A stretch of 64,000 bases of DNA from Calendula officinalis (Eukaryota > Streptophyta > Magnoliopsida > Asterales > Asteraceae): assembly GCA_963853835.1 (NCBI GenBank), contig OY970835.1:36406047-36470046 (forward strand), given 5' to 3'. The notes beneath the pieces are model-generated. The model was not told the origin of the DNA and searched no databases. It worked only from the letters and a program-made list of their open reading frames with translations. Of this stretch, positions 9,645-20,402 are shown in pieces (the first letter of the stretch is position 1; every line of letters starts with the position of its first letter). Position numbers and translations under genes: made by a program.

Positions 9645-12600
9645 ATGCCGGACGAAATGTCCATGGAAGACATAAGAGCTCTAGCTGCTCGAAAGAATAT
9701 CGATTTGTCTGCAGTTGATTGGAACGCTGTTCACCTCCCTCCTGGTGAAGACTGTGGCATCGTAAGGTACAGAGTATATAATTGCTTAACGATTTGTCAC
9801 CTAAACTTGCATCTGCTTTTGTTTTGAGCAATTGAGTATGAAGATAAGTGTTACTTTGTGGACTTGATAATGATTAAGTGTGAGATTCTGTATTTGTAAT
9901 TTTCAGTGATGATGAGGATCTTTATGAGGAGGATTCGGTAGAGTTTGATACTGGAATTGGGAACATTATTGTTGTGGATAACTTGCCAGTTGTGCCTAAG
10001 GAGAAATTTGAGAAACTTGAAGGTGTAGTTCGTAAAATTTACAGTCAAATTGGTGTAATTAAGGAGAATGGGCTTTGGATGCCTGTTGAAGAAGACACTG
10101 GTAAAACAAGAGGTTATTGCTTCATTGATTACAATACTCGACAGGTATCTTAATAAGCTTCTTAATAAATCCCTTTCTATTCTTAATTTGGATTTTTAGT
10201 TCTTTTTAAATTAAACTATATTAAAATTGATATTTTTTCTGTTATTCTGGTTTATAGGAAGCTGAGCTTGCAAAGGAGAAGACCAATGGATACAAGCTAG
10301 ACAGAGCACATATTTTTGCTGTCAATATGTTTGATGAAATTGATAAATTCATGAAAGTACCAGATGAGTGGGCCCCTCCTGAAGTTAAACCTTACACACC
10401 TGGGGTAGGTATTTCGGTTAAATTTTTTCATATACCAGTTGGGACTATGGAGATATATATGAAACTGAAAATAATTTAAATTATTTTTTTGGTGTACTAA
10501 TGCAGGAGAATTTACAACACTGGCTTATTGATGAAAAAGGTCGAGATCAGTTTGTTATTCGTGCTGGATCAGACACAGAAGTCCTATGGAATGATGCTAG
10601 ACAAGTGAAAGCTGATCTTGTTTACAAACGACCTGTAATAAAAATTTTATAATCTTTAATCTCTTTTTTCCTTTTTCGGGTGTAAATAAAGTTACTAATT
10701 TATAATTTTCTGTTTGCAGTTCTGGACTGAAAGTTTTGTGCAGTGGTCCCCATTAGGTACTTACTTAGCCACCGTTCACCGCCAAGGTGCTGCTGTTTGG
10801 GGTGGTGCTTCTACTTTTAACCGCCTTATGCGTTATGCTCATCCACAGGTTATTTATGGTTTTTTATTTTGATTTTTTTGTATTTTAAGTAAATTACATA
10901 AATCTACCCTATGTTTTGTATGAAATTATGGATTCATGTAATTTTATGTTTGAAAAAATAAAATAATATTAGGAAGATTGTTTTCTATGTAATTGTGTTG
11001 GCAATTTTATAGGTTAAACTCATTGATTTCTCTCCTGGTGAGAAATATTTGGTTACATATAGCAGCCATGAACCAAGCAACCCCCGAGATACTCATGTAA
11101 GAAAAGAAACCCTTTTTCAAATTTATTTTTTTATTTAATTTCTGCAATATTTCTCATTTTAAAAGTGTGATTTGCTCATGTTTTCAGAGAGTAGTGCTCA
11201 ACATATTTGATGTAAGAACTGGAAAAGTAATGAGAGATTTTAAGGGGAGTGCTGATGAGTTTGCAATTGGAGGAACTGGAGGTTTTAGTGGTGTTTCTTG
11301 GCCTGTTTTCAAGTAATTTATTATTAAAACTTGGAAATTAGAAATTTTTATGTATTACATATTGTTTTTTATGTGTATATGGTTGTAATTTTGCAGATGG
11401 GGTGGTGGTAAAGAAGACAAATACTTTGCTCGAATGGGTAAAAATGTCATTTCTGTTTATGAGACAGAAACTTTCAGTCTTATTGACAAGAAATCCATCA
11501 AAGTTGAAAATGTTGTGGATTTCTGTTGGTCTCCAACTGATCCTATTTTCGCCCTTTTTGTTCCTGAACTTGGTGGTGGAAATCAACCTGCAAGAGTAAG
11601 TTTAAGTGCTTTTTTAATATGTGTAATATTTTTTTAATCAATTAATATAATATTGTAAGGTGAGTCTATTTCAAATTCCAAGCAAAGAAGAATTAAGACA
11701 AAAGAATCTCTTCAGTGTAAACGACTGCAAAATGTACTGGCAAAGTAACGGAGAATATCTAGCCGTCAAAGTTGACCGGTACACAAAGACCAAAAAAAGC
11801 ACATACACAGGATTCGAGCTTTTCAGAATCAAAGAACGCGATATCCCAATCGAGGTTTTCGAGCTGGATAACAAAAACGACAAAGTTATTTCATTTGCAT
11901 GGGAGCCGAAAGGTCACAGATTTGCAGTTATTCATGGTGACAATCCAAGACCAGATGTCAGTTTCTACTCTGTGAAAGGTGGTAAAGTGTTGAAACTGAC
12001 AACTTTGAAACAGAAGCAGGCGAATGCTCTGTTTTGGTCACCCACGGGTCGTTTTATCATTTTGGCTGGATTGAAGGGGTTTAATGGACAGCTGGAGTTT
12101 TATAATGTGGATGAGCTTGAAACTATGGCTACTGCTGAACATTTTATGGCAACTGATATTGAATGGGACCCTACTGGGAGGTTGGTTTTTATTTTTTTAT
12201 GTTTGCATGATTTAGACCGTTAAATTTGAAAAAAGTTGAAGGGTAAAACGGTAAATAAGTGAAAGTTTGAGGGTAAATTAATTTGGTTTGTGTTAATAGG
12301 TATGTTGCGACTTCAGTGACGTCGGTGCATGAGATGGAAAATGGATTTAACATATGGTCGTTTAATGGAAAGCTACTGTACCGTATCTTAAAGGATCATT
12401 TCTTCCAGGTAATCTTGCAACTTTATTTAATTTAGTTAACAAAAACAATATTATTAGAATAAATATGTAATTATACTAACTATTTTCAATCAATCAGAAT
12501 TTAATAATATAGTTTCTATTTAATTAATTAATTAATTTAATTTAGTTAAAAAAAATAATATTATTAGAATAACAATGTAGTTACATTCGCAGAACTCTAC

Positions 12601-13004
12601 AGAACCAATTGGAATTTGATAAAATAGTTTCTATTTATTTAATTAATTTAATGTAATTATTATAATGGCAGTTTTTGTGGAGGCCGAGGCCACCGTCTTT
12701 CTTAAGTCCGGAAAAAGAGGAGGAAATTGCAAAGAATTTGAAAAAATACAGTAAGAAATACGATGTGGAAGATCAAGATATTTCAGTGTTATTAAGTGAG
12801 CAAGATCGTGAAAAGAGGAAACAGTTGAAGGACGGTTGGGAAAGGTGGTTGAAGGAGTGGAAAAAGTATCATGAAGAAGAGAAAATGATGAGACAAATGT
12901 TGAGAGATGGTGAAGAAAGTGACGTGGAAGAGGAATATGAGGCTAAAGAAGTTGAAGTTGAGGAATTGTTGGATGTTAGTGAAGAAGTTATTCCGGATGT
13001 TTGA
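9645..13004 (+). CDS. TIF3B1: eukaryotic translation initiation factor 3 subunit B, 11 exons
   Basis: Exons: 9645-9766, 9907-10144, 10258-10404, 10506-10634, 10720-10848, 11013-11096, 11188-11312, 11397-11595, 11660-12180, 12300-12408, 12672-13004. All introns are GT-AG and the 2136-nt CDS stays in frame, giving 711 residues, the usual length of plant eIF3b. The acidic N-terminus (SDDEDLYEEDS) precedes an RRM (about residues 57-140, with NIIVVDNLPVV and GYCFIDYN). A WD40-like propeller follows (QWSPLGTYLATVHRQG, FCWSPTDPIFALFVPE, ALFWSPTGRFIILAG). The end is a charged helical tail (RPRPPSFLSPEKEEEIAKNL, WKKYHEEEK). eIF3b is the cytosolic scaffold of the eIF3 core, binding the 40S subunit and other eIF3 subunits. 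No lesion is seen, so this is very likely functional. Confidence 0.95.
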
Positions 13005-13170
13005 AAATCACGGGATTTTTTTATATTATTTGCGTGTTCTATTTAATCACTTTGAAGTTATAAGGGTTACGAGACGTATACTATACTAAACGTTCGGGGT
13101 ATGTAACGATGGTTTTTTGATTTGTAGGTGGCACACCCTTTCAAAATGGTTTGTGTGGAAGAACGAGCAT

Positions 13171-13356
13171 GTAATTAACATTAACGATCACAACAATTGA
13201 ATAATAGTAAAACATGATATTAAAAATGGAATGTAATTAACATTAACCATCAGAACAATTGAATAATAGTAAAACATGATATTAAAAATGGAATGTAATT
13301 AACATTAACCATCAGAATAATTGAATAATAGTAAAACATGATATTAAAAATGGATT
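13171..13356. repeat. three-copy tandem repeat, 62-bp period
   Basis: Units start at 13171, 13233 and 13295, each beginning gtaattaacattaac and containing 'gaataatagtaaaacatgat'. Copies 2 and 3 differ by about one base. It lies about 170 bp after the eIF3b stop codon, so it may fall near the transcript end. Confidence 0.9.
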
Positions 13357-14044
13357 GCCAATCTTGTCGCGTTTACAAAACAAGTGGACGAGTCATCCAA
13401 GACATGAAAAAAAAGTAGATTTGTAATTAATGTTAATGTTTGAAGGCATATTTGTCACTGAAAACATATTAATGGTGTAAATTTATTGCTCACCTTTTAA
13501 AAAAGATTTGTCGAGGAGTATGTATCCGTAATTTGTAATTTGTGGTGGATTTGACATCATATTTATAAATTAATATATTAATAGCACTACATTGTATATT
13601 TAAAAAAAATTATTAGTGTATTGTAGATATAGTAGTCTTTCCCATGTAAATGTTACTGCAGGTGATGTTTGCATTCAATATTTAATCACTATGAGTTCAA
13701 AAAACAATATAAATCAAGATTAGAACTCATGGTTAAAAATAACGATTACCGTAGTATAACAAAAGAAGCTGAAATATAAAATATGCGCACTTTTCTTTCT
13801 GTTTTTTTATCTTATTATTGGAGCAAACTAATGAGTTCATTTTGAACAATTTAATGGCTGAATCACAGGTCACATAAACAGAACTTACAAAAATGCCTAT
13901 ACGTGGTATGGTGGCTTATGCTAAAGAGTTATTTTAGCCTCATTCAGTATCCCTCTTTTCACAATCATACATCTCTATACTCTTTAACTAATAACTCAAG
14001 TCATTATCATCTTTTGGGATCCAATATTTTATTTTATTTTTATA
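13357..14044. other. gene-free AT-rich spacer
   Basis: No gene or transposon boundary recognised between the 62-bp repeats and the Helitron end at 14045. Confidence 0.5.
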
Positions 14045-14342
14045 CTAGCATATAACCCGTGATGAATCACGGGCAGCTTATAAAAAATTTTATAATTATA
14101 ATTCCAAATCAACTATAGATGTAAGTAAATATTTATCCAAACAACATATTTTGTGACTTATAAAATTATACATACACTGAATCACAGAAAGTAGATTGAA
14201 AAAATGCATATCTTTCTTAAATGTATAATGATAAAAACTGCATAAAGTAATAACCCAATGCTCCTGTAAATAATGATTGTAGGAAAAAATGACTATGTGG
14301 CTAAAAATGACTAAAAAAGTCAACAAAGTGCACTAAAATATA

Positions 14343-14606
14343 CTCCCACCGTCCCTTAATAAAGTTCCCATTTCACCTTCAAGTTTTGTCCTTAAATAAA
14401 GTTCCCATTTCTCAAACTTAAGGGACCCACTTAATATAATAATATTATTACCAATACTTTCACCACTAACTATCTCTTAAAACACTTTCTCTCTCCAATC
14501 AAAACTTATATTTTATTCAAAAGTAATACCAAATACCCCACCACTAACCATCTCCTAAAATGTTGTGCCCAACACAAATGGGAACTTTATTTAGGGACGG
14601 AGGGAG
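14343..14606. mobile_element. Stowaway-type MITE inside the Helitron
   Basis: Terminal inverted repeats CTCCCACCGTCCCTTAATAA and the matching 'tttagggacggagggag' are flanked by TA on both sides (14341-14342, 14607-14608). This is the Tc1/mariner Stowaway signature. No coding capacity. Confidence 0.88.
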
Positions 14607-15058
14607 TAATAAGTATAGAAACAAAAATCTCAGTTCGTTTACTTGGATGGTCTTGTCACTTGTGTTGAGGGTAAATTCTTATTGAAATTTTAACAGCTTC
14701 GTGAGAAAATGATAAACATAAAAGTGTCTCTACGTAGTTGTCTCATAATTAAACAACTATAGAGTCTCCTCTTGTAGGTGGGGAATGCAACATCTACATA
14801 ACCCATATCTATTCTGATAAAAAATTTAATTGAAGCAACAGTTACACACTGTTGAAGTTAAGACACCAACATTGGGAATAGATTATAATGTTACCTTATG
14901 TTCGAAAGCAACCTTCTTCCCTTTATAAAGAATACGTTGTAGAGTGCGTTTGAGTTTTTCTCCTCTTCACCATGAAGTGGCTAATTCAAATTAAAGACGG
15001 TGATAAGATTAATATATCAGTAAGAGAATTTAATTCAGCTCAATTTAAATTTACTTAC

Positions 15059-15175
15059 AATGACAACAGTAACAGCAGCCTTGACTTCTCCCCTATGTGC
15101 CATTGTTAGTTCTGAAAATCTCATTGCAATAGTGTCAACATGTCTAAGCCTCCCATTATCAACCAAAACAACGGA
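15059..15175 (-). pseudogene. captured exon fragment resembling mitochondrial ATP synthase OSCP
   Basis: Minus-strand translation gives VDNGRLRHVDTIA, then ELTMAHRGEVKAAVTVVI, ending at an intact donor (ATT|gtaagt, boundary 15059). I recognise the stretch in plant ATP synthase subunit O (OSCP, F1Fo peripheral stalk) that normally leads into a 'PLPP' segment. Only this exon-sized piece is seen inside the Helitron, and its upstream boundary is uncertain. It is inferred to be a gene fragment carried by the element, not a gene. Confidence 0.65.
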
Positions 15176-15445
15176 TCAAAAATCACATGTTGTAAATTAG
15201 TACATATTTGCAAGTAAAAATTGGAAATTGATGAATTAACATTAAAATACTTGACCAAAAAAAATGGAGGCAGTAGCCCGTTACCCAACCCGTCCATTTT
15301 ACAACCTTTAAATATGGGATGTAATTTGTGCACCAACCTATATTGGGATGACTTAACATTTTGATGATTAATATATGCATCAAACACAGAACAATTATTG
15401 CAAAACACATGAAATGACAAAAAAAAAAAAAGCAGAAAAATACCT

Positions 15446-15510
15446 CGTAACGAACATCCGTGACTGCAGTTTCAGACGGAGGAACACATAGTTTTAACAA
15501 TGAGACTTGT
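15446..15510 (-). other. exon-like captured fragment of unknown origin
   Basis: The minus strand reads SLLKLCVPPSETAVTDVRYE and then a GAG|gtattt donor at about 15446. It looks like an exon end but I do not recognise the family. A second exon-like piece in the same element, on the same strand near 16250-16316, reads DRNVDDAVQELLRILGPLQ followed by gtgata. Confidence 0.35.
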
Positions 15511-17040
15511 AAATATAAACGATTGACAAATATTCATCACAATATGACAACAATTATGAAAATTGTCTGCTAAAAAGTTAAGTCAACTGCCTAAACATGT
15601 TTACTAAGAGGTTTCAGACGACTTGAGAGGATCCATTGTCAATTCTTAACAGGTTTCTTAATGATAACAACCTACCGTATATAAAATTATTATTATTACA
15701 AACCATAAAAAGGGTATTTCCATACATTGAGAGTGGAAAATTAAAAATTCATAGATTACATTTAAATGCGAGTGCACTTGGATAGGTGAAGTTTATAATT
15801 GACCAAAACAGAAGTTGACAAATTGTGGTTTATTCAATTTACATAGAAATTGACAATTTGTCAATTTCAGTCATGATTTTTTTTTTTTAAATCAGCCACA
15901 ATGGCATTTTTCGACCGGGAGAAAAAAAAATGTAGTTAAAAAAGAACTTGTGAGGATCATTGTAAGTTGTTGAAAAACACAAAATTTGTCAAGACTGCAA
16001 TTGTTGACTTTGTTATTATCACAGAAAGACAAATTAGTAAAAAATGAATTCAAAATTAAACTGTTAAAAATCTATCAAAATTCTTAATTTATGAGCACAC
16101 GCATAAGGTCTTTTGGTACATGCTTAAATTTGAAAATCAAACAAAAACACAAAAAACAGATCGATGAATCATAAATATTTGTTATCACACATAAGGTCTT
16201 AATTTGACTGGTCAATGGTGAAACCTGGATCTTCTGCATATATGTTATCACCTGTAATGGACCCAATATCCTCAAAAGTTCTTGAACTGCATCGTCAACA
16301 TTCCTATCCTGAAGTCCTGAAGACGGCTCAAATATGCTTCAAATGACCTCGAACTGTATTTTGAAGAATAAAAAACCGTAATTTATATTAATCTATGAAA
16401 GATGTAGGAAATAAATTACAAAAACGACGATTGGAAACAAACCTTGACCCCGAATCGGTTTCGAAGAGTGCAACAAATTTAATTCGCCGGAAATGAATGC
16501 TACCCTAAAATTCAGATAAACGGCGTTTTAAAACAAACCTTGATTTCGAATTGTAGAAGAAATTGATTTCGAATCGTTAATTTTACGTTTCCTTATAAAA
16601 ATGGAGAATAGAGGTGGCTGCGAAAGTGAGACATGACTCATATAGGTATTTGCATGAAATTTTCCATCATAAGCATCTGCAAGTGAATTCAAATCCTACA
16701 TAAAATTGGAAGACTAATAGTTACTTACCTTCAAATTGCGCGATTCAGAATCATGGAACATCCTATGGAAGCCATAATCATGGTATCTGAAATCGTGCTT
16801 AATCTTTTTATGAGATAAGGATGTAAACTGTCAGCCATATAAATCGGGATTAGTTGTTTCTGTGAGTGTGCCGAAAGATATGGCAACTGAATATTGTTTC
16901 AGAAACTGCATAAACGTGGCATGAGAGGTTTAAACTCAAAAGGGAAAACGCTGATTAGGATTAGTCCAGTCAGCATAGCTGACATGGACAACATGAGGTG
17001 GCAAGCATTCAAAAAAACTCTCATTTAATATATATAAAGA

Positions 17041-17281
17041 TTTTCAAACCAACTAACTTTCATTCATTCAAATTTAAAAAAAAACAAATTACAATACCAA
17101 AACTAAAACATTTCTTTTTTTTTTTTAAAACATACAAAAATTAAAAACAACACGAAAAACATATTAAGTATAGGGTGTTATATGATATGTGGACTTTGCC
17201 CACCCGTTCTACACACTTTAATTATTCACAATATGTAGGGGCTGTAGCCTGTAAGCCCATGCAGTGAGTTATATTATGTGG
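17041..17281. other. gene-free spacer
   Basis: A-rich spacer between the Helitron and the hAT MITE. Nothing recognised. Confidence 0.5.
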
Positions 17282-17289
17282 AACAGGGG

Positions 17290-17758
17290 TAGTGATGCCA
17301 ACGGGTGCGGGTAGTAGCGGGTATTGTAAAACCCGTACCCGCACTCCAATCTCATACCCGTACCCACCCGCACCCGTGTAATCCCCAACGGGTTTGGGTA
17401 GAAAAATCCCCGCGCGGGTACGGGTAACCCGATGGGTATTTGTACAAAAGTTCAAGAAAAAAATAATATCAAACACAACACATGTGGTTTTAATACACAC
17501 ATACATGCATCTATGTTGATTGATAATACTAACTTTCTATGTGGAGGGTATACACTTTTATAGATGGAAAAGTTTGTTTATGAGTTGTATTCTAGCAACG
17601 TGGGATCTTATTTTCTTTGTTGTTGTCCCACATTGCTTTTTGAAAGAACAAATCATGTAGAATTGCCCTTTATAAAGGGAAGGGCATAGATAAATAAAAA
17701 TAACATTTTGTCTTGGTAATTAATATGTAATATACATAGTATTTGTACATAAAAAATG

Positions 17759-17821
<63 letters not shown>

Positions 17822-18006
17822 CACATACATATATTCGGGTATAAAACGGTGCGGGTAGAGGAATACCCGTACCCGACCCGCACCCGCTTCGGGTGTAAAA
17901 ATTAATACCCGTCCCCGCCCCGTTACCCGTTTAAGCGGGTAATACCCGCCCGTTAGGGTCGGGTACCAGCGGGTACCCGAATCCGCGGATAAAATTGGCA
18001 TCTCTA
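17290..18006. mobile_element. hAT-type non-autonomous element, 717 bp
   Basis: The termini TAGTGATGCCAA and TTGGCATCTCTA are inverted repeats (one mismatch). The identical 8-mer aacagggg flanks both sides (17282-17289 and 18007-18014), the target duplication size of hAT transposons. Both subterminal regions are packed with ACCCGTACCC/GGGTACGGGT-type words in opposite orientation. The centre holds a pure (TA)n tract at about 17759-17817. No transposase. Confidence 0.92.
17759..17817. repeat. (TA)n microsatellite, about 29 units
   Basis: Uninterrupted alternating TA inside the hAT element. The minus-strand frames YIYIYI and the like are artefacts of this repeat. Confidence 0.97.
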
Positions 18007-18235
18007 AACAGGGGTGTCCATTCTTTCATGTATTGTAAATTTGTAATTATGGTTGTTATTCTTGAGTTTTGCCTAATGGCACACCCTATACATTCGAGAC
18101 TTTAGGCACAGATCGATCAAATTAAATTGTAATGAGGTTGCCAAACTAACGGGGGATAAATAATTAGGTTTGAAACTCAGCATAATAGCTTTTATTCTAA
18201 TTGAATAATGTACACTTCAATTACGGCACGACATA

Positions 18236-18479
18236 TGTTAGGGTAAAACATATTCGGTTTAAAAATGGAAAAATATATAACACAATGATTATTGTAACTC
18301 ACTTTGGCTTTTAGTTTGCTTACACTTATGTCTTTCATTATATGTATTCATTTCATGTCTTTTGACTTACCACTTTATGCCTTATATAAAGGGCTATGTA
18401 CACCAATCTTGTAACACAATATATATGAATGAATGAGAATGTTGGAGAAGATCTTATTGGTTGAGCTAATTGGTTTACA
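18236..18479 (+). mobile_element. probable copia 5' LTR, 244 bp
   Basis: The segment begins TGTTAGGGTAAAACA and ends ggtttACA (TG...CA). It contains a TATA-like TATATAAA at 18383-18390 and is followed directly by acacgttatcggcacg, a leader seen after the 5' LTR of many plant copia families. The decayed copia polyprotein lies downstream on the same strand. No matching 3' LTR is visible, so the call rests on structure and context. Confidence 0.55.
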
Positions 18480-20100
18480 ACACGTTATCGGCACGTTGCT
18501 CAAAGTTGGAGGTATCCATTTCTTCATCGTTGAATTCTATACTCCTTAGTACATCTCTCGATCTCTTCTTGTTTAATTTATTATTTATAATTTTCTGATT
18601 TATGATTCAATGCTTAGACATTGAATCATACGGATCAGCGTGATTCAATTGTGTGATTTCCAAAATTTTGACATATATAAATGACTATTCATTCACAAAA
18701 TTGATCAAGTTCTTAATATGGTTTTTTTTTTAATACTAAATGTCCAAAATCATTTGGACGATTTGATTCTCCAATTAATATTTCATATGAGGTTTTTCTA
18801 AGAAAAAATGTGACAAATTGAATTTCTTTGTAAAAATTGAAATTTGATATTTGAAGACATAATTTGGAGTAATAAAAACCAATCATTTGTGGCAATCATT
18901 TTGAGTGTAATCAAAGATATTTTTAATGGTTTATTTATTTGAAAGACAATATCTAATTTTGCCATTTATTCACCCAAGTATAAAAATTTATAATATAGTG
19001 TGAAGAAAAATAAATAAAGGTACAAACATTTATTTTATTGTGTAATTTATACACACTTATGACAAGATTCAACTTTTATTTAGTGAAGATATTTTATTAT
19101 TTGAATATCTTATGATATTTGTAAAATTACAATGTTATATGTTCGTAACAATCAAATGTTAATTTTGAGAAAGCTCAATTCTTTTCAAGTTTTATTTCAC
19201 AATGAAATCTATCTTTTAGAAAACTTTGATATTTTTATAATTAGAGATTATCATTACAACATGATAATATTTATTACTAAGGGATTTATATCAATTTTTG
19301 CGACAAATTTTTTAAAAAGAATTGATTATTCGATTGTTTCTAAAAATGAGATAGCAAAAAGTGGCATCATGAATTATATGTTGGTACATTGAGTTGATGC
19401 ACTCACGTGATACACGATGTGTATAATTCCTATTTAGCATTTGAGATATCTAAAAATGAGCATTGTACTTAAAATGGAAAAATTATTAATCATCATCAAA
19501 TAGGCTCACATATTCTTAATACAATGTCTAGGAAAGATTGGCGGTTTTTCTAACTCCTAATGATGGGTGGTTCCGATACGCACAAGCGCTGTCTACCCTC
19601 ACCGTCTTTCCTGGTTGTATTCGAATAGATCTACCGAAAAGGGTTCACTAAATAATCTTTCCCCCGAATATGGTTATATACATATGATGAATTGGTGTCT
19701 ATCAATCGACCTGTCGTTCGATAAATGAGAACCATTCACGTTTGTGTTTTTCGAACCTGCTGATTCGACACACAATTTATGCTCATTCAAACCATAAACA
19801 TTTAAACTTATCATTTTATATGATAATTAAATCCAATATTTTTCCTCCCGTTGTAGGAAAGTATCGAAACAAACATGAATTCTTTGAGTCCACCGATTTT
19901 ATCGCTCAAATGGAATAACAGAGCTATTATTTAGCTCATGGATTATGTTTTGGATCATGTTTTCCCATTTAAATATGGTTATCTTTTGGATTATGCTTTC
20001 TCATTTGAATAATGGTGATCTTTTGGATTATGGTTTGTTAATATTGATTATGTTTTCTCGGAATAATTTAAAGTTTCTTTTCCTTAAGAAATTAGTCTAT
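18480..20100 (+). other. leader and presumed gag region of the copia element
   Basis: Between the LTR and the first recognisable polyprotein segment the sequence is very AT-rich and interrupted in all frames. The open frame at 19132-19392 has no recognisable domain. I see no zinc knuckle. This could be eroded gag or an inserted repeat. Confidence 0.35.
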
Positions 20101-20402
20101 ACGTGTGACCGACTTTAAATTATTTTTACTCCGAGGCATGCATATTGGGTTGTTGATTGTCTGGTTGATTGTGGTACCTAGATACACTTTCATAAAACAT
20201 AAGGAATACTTTATCAACATTACGCCTAAAAGTAACTTCATTGACAACCATTTCGGGCCCGTCGACCCTTGGCTATGGTGGCCCAATTAATGTTGTCAAA
20301 TGGTATTATTATAACCATAAATGAAACCTTATATTGTCCAAGTTCCCGTCGTAACTTGTTGAGTTTTAAGGATATTCAAGAAAACATATTTTCATCTCGA
20401 AA

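Larger units (their letters stand above)
14045..17040 (-). mobile_element. complete Helitron, 2996 bp
   Basis: On the minus strand the element starts TCTTTATATATATTAAATGA at 17040 and ends with a perfect 7-bp hairpin (CCCGTGA/TCACGGG, 14055-14072), then TTATATG and CTAG at 14045. The flanking host bases on that strand are A before TC and T after CTAG, exactly the A^T insertion site of Helitrons. Just inside the 5' end are words common in plant Helitrons (cacctcatgttgtccatgtc). There is no Rep/helicase, so it is non-autonomous. It carries a Stowaway MITE and exon-like fragments, including one resembling ATP synthase OSCP. Confidence 0.9.

Noticed and set aside
17653..18001. Minus-strand frames with long YIYIYI runs
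   Set aside because: Translation of the (TA)n tract in the hAT MITE.
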